Positions 34,895 through 46,600 of a stretch of 64,000 bases of DNA are shown in pieces. Location: contig CM060846.1 in the NCBI GenBank assembly GCA_030762175.1, positions 304,392,512 to 304,456,511 on the forward strand, read 5' to 3'. This DNA is from Metallyticus violacea. Lineage: Eukaryota; Arthropoda; Insecta; Mantodea; Metallyticidae. The notes beneath the pieces are model-generated. The model was not told the origin of the DNA. It made no database searches and saw nothing but the letters and a program-made list of their open reading frames with translations. Both the position numbers and the translations under genes were made by a program. The first letter of the stretch is position 1. Each line of letters starts with the position of its first letter.

Positions 34895-36400
34895 GCCACG
34901 GGTGGCCGAGGTCGTTAAGGCACGGACTCGTGAGCGGGAGGTCTGCGGTTCGAATCCCGCCAGGACCGTCCTCCCTGACTGGGGTTTTTTCCAGGTTTTC
35001 CTCAGTCTTCATAACTGGCAAATGCCGGGGAGGTACCTAAACTTAGGCCTGGAACGCTTCCTTACCTAAAAAAAAAAAAATATCCTTTCCCAATTTATCA
35101 TTTCATTTCATGTATCATCAGTGTCCACCGCCTGTGGTGCCTCAGTAGTGAAAACGGGCGTTAAACACTACTCAAAAAAAAAAAAAAAAAAACTTGCTTT
35201 TTATAGCCCAATCTTCCTAGTTTCATTAGAGCAACCTCATAAGGTGAAGATCTAGGTAAGCTTAGGACAAATCTACAAAATAGTCCATTTATCACACTTA
35301 ATTGCTTTCCATCCTCCATCTGGCACCTGAATTTCCATTCCATACATCATTCTGCTCTCTACTATCCAACCATATACTCTATCCAACCATCTCACTTGCA
35401 TATTTGGTAATTACACTCATAGCCATTTTTTCTTCTGCTAATGCTTTTCTTTTTTGATTGCTCCATTTCCCATTACTAGACAGTCTAACACCCAGGTAAC
35501 CAATTTTCTTGACAACTTCAATTTCTGTGCCCTCTCACCCATTTTCTCTTGTTTTTTTAGTATAAAACCTTTCTTCATCACCATAATCTTAGATTAGTTT
35601 TGTTTATCTTAAGATCCTATTATCTACAAAATGTACCTATAGCTTCTAGTGAATGTTTTAATCGTACACTCATTAAAGAACCTGTTACCAGATAAACTCC
35701 AAAGAGCAGACTCAGTATCTCTATTGTTATTTATAGTTGGTAAATGTACATTATTTTACTAATTTCTTCTAACACATCATCAATAAATAGATTGAAGAGC
35801 ACTGGGTTTAATTTATATCTTTGTCTGAGACCTACATTATTTGATATTTTGTGTGTAAACCTTCGCTTTCATATTTAATACAAAATTCATTTTCATTTTA
35901 AATATTTTGAATTACCCTTTTAAAGTTCAACTTACTCCTTTTTTTCTCAGTTTCATCTAAAGTGCTTCCCTAGAAATTGTGATGAAAGCCTTTTCTAAGT
36001 CCAAAACCAACACTTCTTTTGTTACTAAAATATTTATTGACTGATGTTCTAATTATAAAAATATTGTCAACTGTTCTTTTGTCTTTTTTAAAACCTGATA
36101 GCAATACTGAAATTTTCCTTTCTTTCTCTGCCCATTCTTGTAACCTTTTTGTTAATGCTTCAGTGAAGACTTTCATAATAATTTAAAGTAAATTAATTCC
36201 ACTCTAATTTGCTAGGTTCCTAATATTTCCTTTACCTTTATAAATTAGTGTAACAATTCCCACTCTCCAATTTTTTGGTATTTTGCCTTCTTCAGAGATT
36301 AAACTCACTAATTGCACCAATATGTTTAATCTGTTTAGGTCTTTTTCCCAAGCTTTCCATCATTTCATCTATTCCACATGCCTTGTTAGATTTTAAATAA
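34235..36400 (-). mobile_element. LINE family A copy, split by a SINE
   Basis: Decayed RT and C-terminal parts, read right to left. RT fragment TEALTKRLQEWAEKERKISV then KKDKRTVDNIFII (36170-36050). DLEKAF-like residues are at about 36000, and FADD-equivalent residues near 35690. SNGKWSNQKRK-like residues are at about 35470. Then MKLGRLGYKKQ (35240), interrupted by the SINE 34892-35190, then KLIERVLKYCYRIGRLKEEN (34860-34790). A C-terminal zinc motif (CEEPDSTWHCILECK) is near 34450. Coding resumes in the same order on both sides of the SINE, so the SINE arrived later. Confidence 0.8.
34892..35190 (+). mobile_element. tRNA-Ser/Leu-like SINE, family 1, youngest full-length copy
   Basis: Intact head: A box TGGCCGAGGTCGTTAAGG, B box GGTTCGAATCCCG. 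The body follows (CTCCCTGACTGGGG, TTTTCCTCAGTCTTCATAAC, AAATGCCGGGGAGGTACC). The tail TGTGGTGCCTCAGTAGTGAA ends in poly(A). The flanking duplication AACTTGCTTTTT is at 34847-34858 and 35191-35202. A run of 38 T (34854-34891) separates the left duplication from the head. Confidence 0.92.
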
Positions 36401-36419
36401 ATGTGATTATAGACAGAGG

Positions 36420-37100
36420 GCTCTCTAGATCGTGTTAATTTTGAACTGTTTTAACTAAACCACTGGTGCATACAGTTATATCGAAAACCTCCTGCCTTGT
36501 GGATGTCACAAAGGTAGGCTCATTGCCTATGTTAAGGATGCTTAAATTACTTATAACTAAGTATTCGAAAAGTTGTTTTTCTCTATGGTTAATATCTTTG
36601 CTGTCATATGATGGACATTTGCACCACATTCCAGAATGACTTGTAGTTTACCAATATTAAAATAGCTTATCAATTGTTGTACCTTAAAATTAGTTCGTTA
36701 TATCTCTTTAAATATGGTGAAGTCATAATGATCTCTTTCATTTCACTGCCCTGCAGTGAAGGTTAACTTCACAGCTGTGAGGTCTCTGGAACACAGAAAA
36801 GCATTAATATGATTTTTTGTTAAAATGTACATTCTATTAAGCCATCAGATTTGTAGAGTAAAAACCCTCCAGCAACAAAATTCTAGCTCTATTTTTATAT
36901 TCCAGAGCTATTGTATTGGGGTTATGTCAAGACTAACAGCAGCAGATCTGTTGTAGAGTACTGCTGATGTAGCCTTGCAATGTTGCAAATTAATTTGATT
37001 GCCTTTATCCTTGCCAGTGGAAAGAGGAGCAGAGAAAAGTTCTTTGACCACCTCTGTCAATGCCAGTCCTATGTTAACAGATTCAGCTGTGTCCATCTAA
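36420..37100 (-). mobile_element. R1/I-group LINE, endonuclease fragment
   Basis: Minus-strand frames, in order: INLQHCKATSAVL (about 36990), a decayed LDITPIQ where ALIQEPW is usual, NHINAF and CSRDLTAVKL (about 36780), CGANVHH (36625), then SKDINHREKQLFEYLVISNL, NIGNEPTFVTSTRQEVFDIT and VCTSGL (36590-36440). These are successive motifs of the apurinic-type endonuclease of RNase H-bearing LINEs. The 5' side is kept and the RT side is missing, so the copy is cut at its 3' end next to the LINE A copy. ORF1 further right was not recognised with confidence. Confidence 0.7.
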
Positions 37101-38130
37101 CAAGGTGAAATATCAATTTCCTGTCCCATTTCCCATCAGACCTCAAAATTTCCTTTATGACCTTATCTAGTGCCTTAAAAGACTTTCATAAAGTTAAGGA
37201 AAACAGTATAACTTCATCTTTCAAAATCATTTTGGAAGGTTTGTCAATGAGAGGTATGAATCATTCTTTAGGGTAAATTTTGTTTTCTAAGACCCTTCAT
37301 CCTTCCATTTTGAGATCATGGTTCTGGACCCAAGTCTATGAAGTAGAACATTAGGTTCCTCATACTCAGTTCCAGTTACTTATACAGCTACTTTGACTTA
37401 CCGGAGTAGGTCTTTTGCTTCAATGAATATAAGCTCAGCCCCTTTACACTGTTTCAATGATATAATTAGTGACTCCAGCTAGATATAAATGTCCATATCA
37501 GAGCATACAATAAGTATAGTACCTCTCCTGGAATCAGGGTAGAAATCCCCCAATTGGAGCACCATCAATTCCTGCCAACAAAGCATTCTGGATGAATCAT
37601 CCCTGCTTGTTTGTCAGATGATTGGATGGTAAGTCCTTATGCATTATAGTTATTTTGGTAACACACAATTTAGCAGAAAGTAGGCTTTTCTTCATTTCTA
37701 ACTTTCTTAGTTAATTGTTTATATATAAGAGATGGAGTGCTACCAGGAAGGAGCCGTTTGTGCCTTTGTTCTTTTGAAGATGGAAATGCAAATGAACCTG
37801 GCATAGGACCTGTTCCACCAAGTTCAAGCAGGCTTAATTTTTGGAGTTAATATTTTATATGGTCATTAAGTAAATAGCTCTGGGTCCCGGCACATGATTC
37901 TAGGTATTACATTGCTTTCCAAGGCATAAAGAAGAAAAAGGTTGGTGACAATGAGAGAAAATTCTAAGAAAGATAAAAGCTCAGTTTCTTTTGCATGAAG
38001 GTAGAAGGTGCATATTATATACCTTTAAGTATAGTCAAAAATGATAACTGAGACCTTTGTTTTGAGATTCTGCAACTTGCAGGGGGAAGTGAGCTAATTA
38101 ATAATGTTCAAGTTACAGTGAATGAGGATA
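37101..38130. other. Possible ORF1 region of the preceding LINE; otherwise unrecognised
   Basis: Minus frames such as LHRLGSRTMISKWKDEGS near 37330 look once coding, but no family could be assigned. Confidence 0.25.
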
Positions 38131-38139
38131 GTAAGACAG

Positions 38140-39520
38140 GAATAAAAGACAGTTATAAAACCAATTATTTGGTGAATCTTTCAGTGAAGGCTCATTTAAT
38201 AAGGAATGCACAATAAAGTGATTGAAAATGTTTGTCTTAAAATGTATAAATATTTCAAGGGACTTTGTTGTCAAGAAACTTGCATGAACGACTACAGCAA
38301 GCATCCTCAATATTTCACTACTTTTGAATGACACTTTATGAAAGATATGGCACCAAATGCATTGTTTATGTAAGGATGTGATGGCAGTTTGAAAGCAACA
38401 GAAGAACTTTTGGGAATGATTTCCATTAATGAAACTAGTACAGGGGAAAATATTTGTAATATCACATTGGAATTCTAAAAGAATGAAAATTTTATTCCAG
38501 ACACATGACTGTAATTACCATTAATGCTCCAGTGAATGCAGGCACAGAGTTTGGAGCAATGCTGGATAAAAAGCTGAAAGATAAGTGTTCAGACAAACCA
38601 AAATTGCAAACTTTCCATTGCCTTTTCCATCAGCAGTACCTTTGTTCCAAAGTGCTGAAAGTAGACAATGTGGTCAAAGCAGTTTGTAAAACTGTGAATT
38701 TCAGTTTTTCCAGAGGATTTTCTCATTGCCAGTTTGTTTTCCTTCAGGATTAGGGGGGTTGAATTTGAAAGGCTACCATAATACATGAAGGCTTATTCAT
38801 TCTAGAAGTTTTATTTATTTTTGGCAGAAATAATACTGTTATTAGAAATGAAAGGTGAGAACATATTCCTTCTAAAGAGTCCATAATGGGTGCAAGTTCT
38901 GGCCTTTCTAGTAAATGTAAAATATTACATAATTATCTAAATATGAAACAACCAAAGATCAATTGATAACACATATATTTGTTACACTGATAACTTTAAA
39001 AAATATTGTGTTATGTTGGAAAATCATTTAATATAGTATTGCATTTTTAGTATGAACAGTTAAAAAATGAGAATAAAAAGTACAACATTTTAAAACATTG
39101 TAAGGGAATAAAAACAGATAATAAATGATTTTGACTGGTGCTTTAAAGATCTCAAGTTACACCAAAATGAATTTTTATTTTCACATATTCCTTTTCTTAT
39201 ATGTCCAGAATGCTCTCATTTCCAAACTGATCTGTAGAATGAATCAGTTTTAAAAGAAAAATATCAAGAATTTGAAATCTCAGAAAACTAAGAAATCTAC
39301 TCTTATTTAGGGCAAAGATATCCAAAGATGAGACACTTTGCTGCACAAATCCTGTTTTACATTAACAATACATATTTATGTGAACATGGAGTAAATACTT
39401 ATGTGAACAGCTGGTTTTGCTTATGAAAGTTAACAAAGCAGCTTATAGATTAGGAATAGCTGATACCAATATTTTTTTCTATTAGGAATGTTGTATCTTG
39501 GGAACTTTTACTCCAAATCC
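38140..39520 (+). pseudogene. hAT transposase-derived pseudogene (GTF2IRD2/ZBED-like)
   Basis: Read across several frames and stops. In order: FSEGSFNKECTIK (38180); DGSLKATEELLGMI, SINETSTGENICNITLEF (38380-38475); INAPVNAGTEFGAMLDKKLK then DKPKLQTFHCLFHQQYLCSK and VLKVDNVVKAVCKTVNF (38520-38700). After that come LKLHQNEFLF (39160), SVLKEKYQEF (39250), and the dimerisation region YPKMRHFAAQILFYINNTYL followed by C (39320-39380). This order matches the hAT-type transposases that gave rise to GTF2IRD2 and ZBED proteins. Catalytic residues cannot be followed through the breaks. No terminal repeats were found. Confidence 0.7.
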
Positions 39521-39845
39521 TGCAAAGCTAGGTGCAAATAAGAAGTGTCAAATATCTGGCAAAAATCATTCAAAAATTACCTACTATTCAGTTAGATTTT
39601 TCATGTATTTTTATAACTTTCTTTTAATAATTTGTTCTGTTGAATATTGAAATAACTTGTATTATCTGTAATAAACTTGATTTTAAAATATTGTGTTGTC
39701 TTATCAGACCTTTATTTCCATTAAAATAGTATTAATGTATCCTCAGCTGTAAGTATGAATCAGCAACAGCTCAGCAATTAAAAAGCATTTATAGTTTTAG
39801 TAATGGCAAGGTTTATAAACTTGACTAAACAAGATGGACAATGAT
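39521..39845. other. No recognised element
   Basis: Nothing was recognised. Confidence 0.35.
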
Positions 39846-40030
39846 GATACATGAGATGAAATGATATATTGGGAAAGGATTTATTTTTAAGGGAAGAAAC
39901 ATTCCAGGCCTAAGTTTAGGATACCTCCCAGGAAAAATTCTCAGTCAGGGAGGACAGTCCTGGGGGGATTCAAACCCCAGACCTCTCACCTGCACCTTAA
40001 TGGAGCTCAGCCACCCATGGTGGTGCATGG
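39846..40030 (-). mobile_element. SINE family 1, internally deleted copy
   Basis: Reverse complement shows the head with GGTTTGAATCCCCCCAGGAC, the CTCCCTGACTGAGA block and TAAACTTAGGCCTGGAATG. The segment between (about 40 nt, including GGCAAATGCC) is missing. The tail ATATATCATTTCATCTCATG is at the left end. Confidence 0.8.
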
Positions 40031-40234
40031 CTGCAGCCTAAATAAAGTTGACACACAGTTTTTAAAGAGAAATGCTAGGATTATAGAGATGTAAGGGGAA
40101 CATGAAAATGGTCAATATCTATTTTCTACAAAATGCTAGACATAAGAAATGTTAATTTATTTATATTGTATGAACTGTACAAAGATTCAAATGACATTAG
40201 CAGAATAGATGGTTGCTCAGACTTTGGCGTGTCA

Positions 40235-40445
40235 CAATACTGCCTATGTGGTATTGTAGTCAGCACATATGCCTACAAATCCAGAGGTCATGGGTTGGAA
40301 TCCTGTAAGTCAGTTGTCTGGGTAAGATTTTTCCAAAGTTTTTACTTACCCAGATAAAGTAAATTTAGGTAGTCTTAATAATGTAGATTCTGGAATCATT
40401 TACACACTCATTTCATCAAACATTCATTCATCATCTCTTTAGACC
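40235..40445 (+). mobile_element. SINE family 2
   Basis: A box TGTAGTCAGCACATATGCC, B box GGGTTGGAATCC, then GGGTAAGATTTTTCCAAAG and a body ending in ATTCATTCATCATCTCTTT. Related to 4262 and 8960. Confidence 0.55.
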
Positions 40446-40701
40446 TATGTTTTTATGAGGGATGTTATATAAAATGCAATATTTAAAGAATAATTAATAA
40501 TGACACACTTTTTGGTGTTATGGAATATAAATAATGAGATTATAGAACATTAAGGAACACTGACAGAAACAATATTCATACAATCTACTTATTTCTGTGG
40601 CACTTATTGGAATGTTTTTTTGTTTTACTTTAAGCAATTGATATGCATTACAAAGCATTGATGATTGAATATGCAATATAACATATTCATTGATGGATAT
40701 A

Positions 40702-41861
40702 CGAGGTGGTATCCACAATATTCCGGACTGGTGCTGCCATCTTAACAGTAGTTGCAGTAGAGATTTGTACCACTAGGTGGCAACGCTAGCATATCTGATG
40801 AGTGAGTGTTTAAAGTTTCATGCAGCTGGGTAGATTTGTTAAGATTCTATAGTATTTTTCATGATACTCTGTGTGTAGTGTGTCTGGCGATTTTATGATG
40901 GATCCAAGATTAGAACAGAAAGGGTGCATCAAATTCTGAGCAAATCTCAGGGAAAAAGCTACGGAGACCCTTGCAATGATTCAACAAGTTTTGAGGGAAC
41001 AAAGCATGAGCCGTAGACGTGTGTTTGAGTGGCATGATCGGTTCAGGGCCGACCGTACAGCTACTGAAGACGATGCTCACACCGGTAGGCCCGTCAGCAG
41101 CACAACGCCTGACATTGTTGCCAAAGTTCAACATATCGTTCGTGAGGATCGACCTCGAACCATTGAAGACGTTCATGAAGTGGGAATTGGTTATGGGACA
41201 TGCTAACGAATTTTAACTGATGAATTGGGCATGCATCGTGTCGCCGCAAAATTTGTGCCAAGGATCCTGACTGCTGATCAGAAGGCGCAGCGTGTTGAAA
41301 TTTGCACGGAGCTTCGTCAGGCCGTATCCGATGATCCAATCTTCTTGTCCAGAGTCATCACCGGTGACGAGAGCTGGATGTACCCTATAATATACCCTAT
41401 AATATAACCCTGAGACAAAACAACAATCCTCCCAGAGGAACAACCCGAAATCACCAAGATCAAAAAAGGGAGACAAGTGAAGAGCAAAGTCAAGAGCATG
41501 CTCCTCGTTTTCTTTGATACCAAGGGGATTGTGCACATGACGAAAAACAACATGACGGTTGTCCCCCACCCACCGTACTCGCCTGAGTTGGCACCCTGCA
41601 ACTTCGCTGTATTCAAGTTGAAAATTAAGTTGAATGGACGTCGGTTCGACACAATTGAATGGATTCAAGAAGAAACGTGCCTGTGCTAAACACCCTCAAA
41701 GAACATGCCTTCAAAGATGCACTTAGAAAATGGCAGAATCGCTGGGACCGGTGTATACGTGTGTAAGGGAACTACTTCGAGGGTGACGGCGGTCATTATT
41801 CTCAAAGTAAGTTTCTGACCAGATGGCAGCACCAGTCCCGAATATTCTGGATACCACCTCG
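40702..41861 (+). mobile_element. mariner element with intact termini and dead transposase
   Basis: TA-flanked, 1,160 bp. Terminal inverted repeats of about 41 bp start CGAGGTGGTATCC and end with its complement, with two mismatches. The transposase reads, across shifts, ETLAMIQQVLREQSMSRRRV then FEWHDRFRADRT (helix-turn-helix region). DELGMHRVAAKFVPRILTAD follows, then the first catalytic motif VITGDESWMY, then VKSMLLVFFDTKGIVH. The stretch holding the second catalytic Asp (LxHDNAPxH) is deleted. The third motif reads HPPYSPELAPCNF, with Asn for Asp. A tandem repeat of TACCCTATAATA replaces codons after GDESWMY. An in-frame stop follows GIGYGTC. Confidence 0.92.
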
Positions 41862-41975
41862 TACATTGCATGCACCTTTCATGAATGTCAAAACATATAA
41901 AGTTCTTCAATAATGAGGTATAAGCATTTCTCACAGTGTGCACTTTTCATTCATGAATGCTATTTCCTTGCATTT

Positions 41976-42150
41976 TTTGATTAGTGTTTAATGCCTATTG
42001 TTACTACTGAGGTACCACAGGCAGTGGACACTGATGGTACATAAAATGAAATAGTAAATTGGGAAATGATTTTTTTTTAAAGGAAGCATTCCAGGCCTAA
42101 ATTTAGGGTACCTTTCTGGCATTTGCCATTTATGAGGACTGATAAATGAA
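41976..42150 (-). mobile_element. SINE family 1, 5'-truncated copy
   Basis: Reverse complement holds the tail (CTCAGTAGTAACAATAGGCA region), TAAATTTAGGCCTGGAATGC and CAAATGCCAGAAAGG. It stops at the CAGTCCTCATAAATGG block. The head is missing. Confidence 0.8.
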
Positions 42151-42154
42151 TGAA

Positions 42155-42425
42155 TAGTGTTTAATGCCCGTTTTTGCTACAGAGGCACCACAGGCAATGA
42201 ACACTGATGATACATGAGATGAAATGATATATTGGAAAAGGATATTGTTAAGGAAGGAATCATTCCAGGCCTAAGTTTAGGGTACCTCCCCAGTATTTGC
42301 CATTTATGAGGACTGAGAAAAACCTGGAAAAAACCTGTCAGGGAGGATGGTCCTGGTGGAATTCGAACCCCAGACCTCCCGCTCATGAGTCCACGCCTTA
42401 ACAACCTCAGCCACCTGTGGCAGTC
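42155..42425 (-). mobile_element. SINE family 1, full copy
   Basis: Reverse complement gives the head GGTGGCTGAGGTTGTTAAGG, B box GGTTCGAATTCC, the complete body and the tail ending TAGCAAAAACGGGCATTAAA. It lies directly beside the truncated copy in the same orientation. Confidence 0.88.
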
Positions 42426-42498
42426 TTTGCAATCTTCTAAGGCACTCCTGAATTAGGTCCAAAGCCATTTCCTCCCTACAGTGTTAAATAATATACTT

Positions 42499-43016
42499 CT
42501 GGCCATTAAAATTGCAATACATTGTATGTTCTTATTTATCTAGTGAGTCAATTTAATACTCTTATGCTCCACTTACTGTTGATTTATGCAAAACTAGTTT
42601 TGCAGGCTTTTGCATGCATCCTCAGTTGCAAGTTTACTGTTAAAGTATATATCAGTTGCTTCATTGTATTGATTCGAACACGAAATTAAAAATTGTACAT
42701 ATTCATAATAGCCATGCAGAAATTATCTCTCATTTAGTTGTTTGACAGGGCCATTGAGTTCATTTTCACGTCTGTATGTTTGTCATACCTCTGTCCACTG
42801 ATCTCATAATCATTTCACTGTGGATGCATTTCTGTAACACGCATAAATTTTTCAAAATTACTTCCTTCACATTTGGTATTCCAAATTCTCCCTAGATCAA
42901 ATTCAGACACCAGCTGGTATTGCTGCTATATTTTCAATGAGTCATACTTGTTCCTTCTGAGAATATGTGGGCTCAGTTTAACTTGTCTCTTATGGGGTTT
43001 GCAATTTGAGTTGCAT
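42499..43016. mobile_element. Short Tc1-like element (copy 2), split by a PLE-tail insertion
   Basis: CTGGCCATTAAAATTGCAAT starts the element. The body matches copy 1 (22697-23046) from about 42704 onward, for example TTTCAATGAGTCATACTTGT..CTTCTGAGAA. The right terminus is decayed. Bases 42533-42691 are an insertion absent from copy 1, which therefore serves as the empty site. Confidence 0.7.
42533..42691. mobile_element. PLE 3'-end insertion without the second palindrome arm
   Basis: The 159 bp carry ACTCTTATGCTCCACTTACT and, on the minus strand, CTGAGGATG and AAAACTAG. The tail reads GCTTCATTGTATTGATTCGA. Flanks ATTGTATGTTCT (42521-42532) and ATTGTACATATT (42692-42703) align with the single 12-mer ATAGTGCATGTT of copy 1. 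It looks like an older, non-folded member of the palindromic insertion family. Confidence 0.65.
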
Positions 43017-43672
43017 TATCAAAAATTAGTGTGTTAAGCTCTTCAATAAAGGAGGTCAACATAACATATTTGGATTTGTTTCCTTAATAAAAGTAGTCAA
43101 ACCTGACTTCCTTTGGGTAAAGGGAAATGAGTTTGTTAAGAGAAATTTTTATTGGCTATAGTTTTGGATGATGATGATTATGGCTTAAGGGGCGCACAAC
43201 TACCATGGTCATTAGCGCCCAAACACACTAAAAACTGCGCCAGAAATAAAAATAATAGATAGTTAACACAAATAAGTGCATAAGTTAAAAACAATAGCAC
43301 GTTGTGCAACAAAATAAAAACCCATAACAAATAACAAGTGGGTGAAATGGTCAACAAACAAAGGACTGGTATTAAAACAGCCGCAAGAGCGAAAAAACAA
43401 CAGTCCTATGATGGTCTAAAAATGGGTAAAATAAAACCCTAAAACTAACAATACTACGACAAATAAAAGCTGGTCGTAACTCATCAGCAAAAGCTGAAAA
43501 CAAACCATTAATTCAAAGGTCTAAAATGGTAACAATAAAACCCCAAAACAATAACAAGGGCAATATACCACAACTCAATGAAAGACTGGTACTAAAATGA
43601 TTCAGCAAATGCAGAAATAACAACAGTCTTAAAAGAGTCTAAAAATGCCGTCATGGGTAAAAAGATAAAACC

Positions 43673-46600
43673 TTACACCTTGCTCCAAAAACCACAAACA
43701 CGGATAAAACGGAGCACTCGCTCCACAGCAACCACATCATCTGAAAGTAAGTCCTCAATAGAGGAGGGCAAACCTAGGCTATTTCTAAAAGCTGTCAGAT
43801 GATGGCAATCAATTAAAATGTGACGCACTGTAAAGGGGTGGTCACAGTGAGGGCAAGCTGGAGCGGGTTGACCATTAAAAAGGTGACAGTGACTAAAACG
43901 GCAATGGCCAATTCTAAGACGAGCTAAAATTACTTCTTCGCGACGAACAGTGCGAGAAGATGTCGACCAGTTAAAAGGGGCTGATTTACACTCCCGAAGC
44001 TTATTGGTGGTCAGTAAATTCCACTCATCGCGCCAACGCGAGAGAACGCCTCGTCTTAAGGAATGTTTAAAATTCCCGAAGTAAAAACGGTGCTCGTACT
44101 CAGCAGGGTCTAAAAGGGCGGATTTAGCTGTGACATCTGCGGCCTCGTTTCCCGAGAGTCCCACATGCCCAGGAACCCATAGCAGTGTAATCTTGACGCC
44201 AGCGTCAAGAAGCGTAAAAACTGCATCCTGGATCTGCAGCACAAGAGGGTGGAAGTGGTACAGCTGTTTAAAAGATAACAGGACACTCAAAGAATCTGAA
44301 CATATAACACTATTTCCCAGCCCCTGATCAGAAATATATAATATCGCCCGATAAATAGCATAAAGCTCTGCCATAAAAATAGATGTCGCAACGTTAAGAC
44401 CATATGTAAAACTTGCCCCATTAAAAACAAAAGCACATCCTACACCTGTGTCAGATTTCGAGCCATCGGTATAGATAAAATTCCAGCCATCAAAAGAGGA
44501 CTTGATCGCGCTAAAATAACAACGAATAATATGTGCTGCGGTCGAAGATTTTGGACAGGACCAAAGCCCAAGATGAACGGGGGCCTCTGCTAAAAGCCAA
44601 GGGGGAGAAGAATTTTCCTCGGCTATGAAAAAAGCAGGTAAGTCGAAGTCCAAAGTCTGTAAAATGCTCCGAAAACGAAAGCCAGTAGGCTTAGGAGTAA
44701 AAGACCGAGCAGCATAAAAACCATCTAAAGACACATTAAAAACGGCCCATTCGTTGGATGACGAGGTTGCGCAGCTAAGCGACAACCGTAAGCAGAAAGT
44801 AAAACATCCTACGATAAAACAACGGAGGTTCTCCAGACTCCGCACATAAACTTAATACAGGACTGGTGAGGAATGCTCCAATGGCAACACGAATACCCCG
44901 GTGGTGAATCGGGTTCAGGCGGCGCAGAGCCATAAACAACACTGCCATAATCCAGTTTGGACCGGATAAGAGAACGGTAAAAACGTAAAAGAATAGTCCG
45001 GTCAGCTCCCCAAGATGTTCCACTTAAAACACGTAAAATATAAAGAGAACGTTCACACTTGCCGCGGAGTTGCGCTATATGCGATGACCAGCATAATTTT
45101 CTATCAAACACCAAGCCAAGGAACCTAACTTCGTCTGCGAAAGAGAGTGCGTCTGGGCCAAGATGGAGCGAAGGTGGAGGATACTCCTTGTGGCGCCAGA
45201 AGTTCATACAGACGGTCTTCTCTGCGGAGAAACGGAACCCGTGAGATACACTCCAAGCGTAAAGGCGGTCGAGACAGCATTGGAGGCGGCGTTCCAAGAG
45301 ACAGATTCTCCGAGAGGAAAGATAGATGGTAAAATCGTCTACAAACAACGACGATTGTATTCCCGGCGATAAACACTCGGTGATAGAGTTAATCGCAATG
45401 GTAAACAGTGTGCAACTAAGTACCAAGCCCTGAGGTACACCGTTCTCTTGAATAAAACTAGATGATAAAACTGATCCCACGCGAACATTAAAAACCCGGT
45501 CTTTCATAAATTCCTGAATAAAAACAGACATACGCCCACGTACGTTCCAATCGTGAAGCGTTCGGAGGATACCGCCTCTCCAGCAAGTACCATACGGTTT
45601 CTCCAAATCAAAAAACACAGCAACCGTTTGGCACTTCCGTATAAAACCGTCCATTATGTGGGTCGAAAGAGACATAAGATGATCGACAGAGGAACGGTGA
45701 CGACGAAAACCGCACTGAGCGTTCGTCAATAGATGTCTCGACTCCAAACACCACATAAGCCGTCCGTCAATCATTCGTTCCAACACCTTGCAGACGCAGC
45801 TGGTGAGGGAAATCGGACGGTAACTGGATGGAAGATGTGGGGCCTTTCCAGGCTTAGGTATAGGAATGACGGTAGCCACTCGCCAGGCGCTAGGAAATGT
45901 GCCATGACACCAAATAAAATTAAAATTCTGTAATAAAAATGTCTTGCCCTTCGCTGATAAATGCTGCAACATAGCAACATGAATGCCATCCGGCCCTGTT
46001 GCGCAGTGTCTAGAGTTCGTAAGGGCGTGCTCCAATTCCCTGAAGGAAAATGGAACATTATAGCTCTCCTGCTGGTCGGAGACAAAACAGAAGCCCTTCG
46101 ACTCGACCTGCTCTTTAATCGTGCGAAAAGCAGCAGGATAGTTGGCCGAGCTTGAAACATCAGCGAAAGTACGTCCTAAAATATTGGCGACATCAATCGG
46201 AGTAGTGACAACCCGATTTAAAATCCGAAGACGGGGTATGGGCGTAAACCTAGGTTTGCCCGCAACGCGGCGTAGTCGTTCCCAAACTACGGATGAAGGC
46301 GTTGTGCGGTTAAAAGACGAGGTAAAAGCAATCCAAGAAGCCTTTTTGCTATCCTTAATGACTCGACGGCATTTGGCGCGCAGTCGTTTATAGCGAATCA
46401 TATTTGCAGAAGTAGGGTGGCGACGAAAAGCTCGGAGAGCATCCCGGCGTGCACGTAACGCATCCCGGCACTCATCGGTCCACCAGGGAACCGGTAAGCG
46501 TCTGGGGTGACAAGACGACCGGGGAATAGCCTGATCTGCGGCTGTGATGATGACCGTACGGAGGTGCTCGATCGCGACGTCGATAGATGGAAATTCACAC

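Noticed and set aside
34892..34965. Apparent tRNA-Ser/Leu gene
   Set aside because: A and B boxes are good, but the acceptor stem does not close. The sequence continues into a SINE body with poly(A) and a target duplication.
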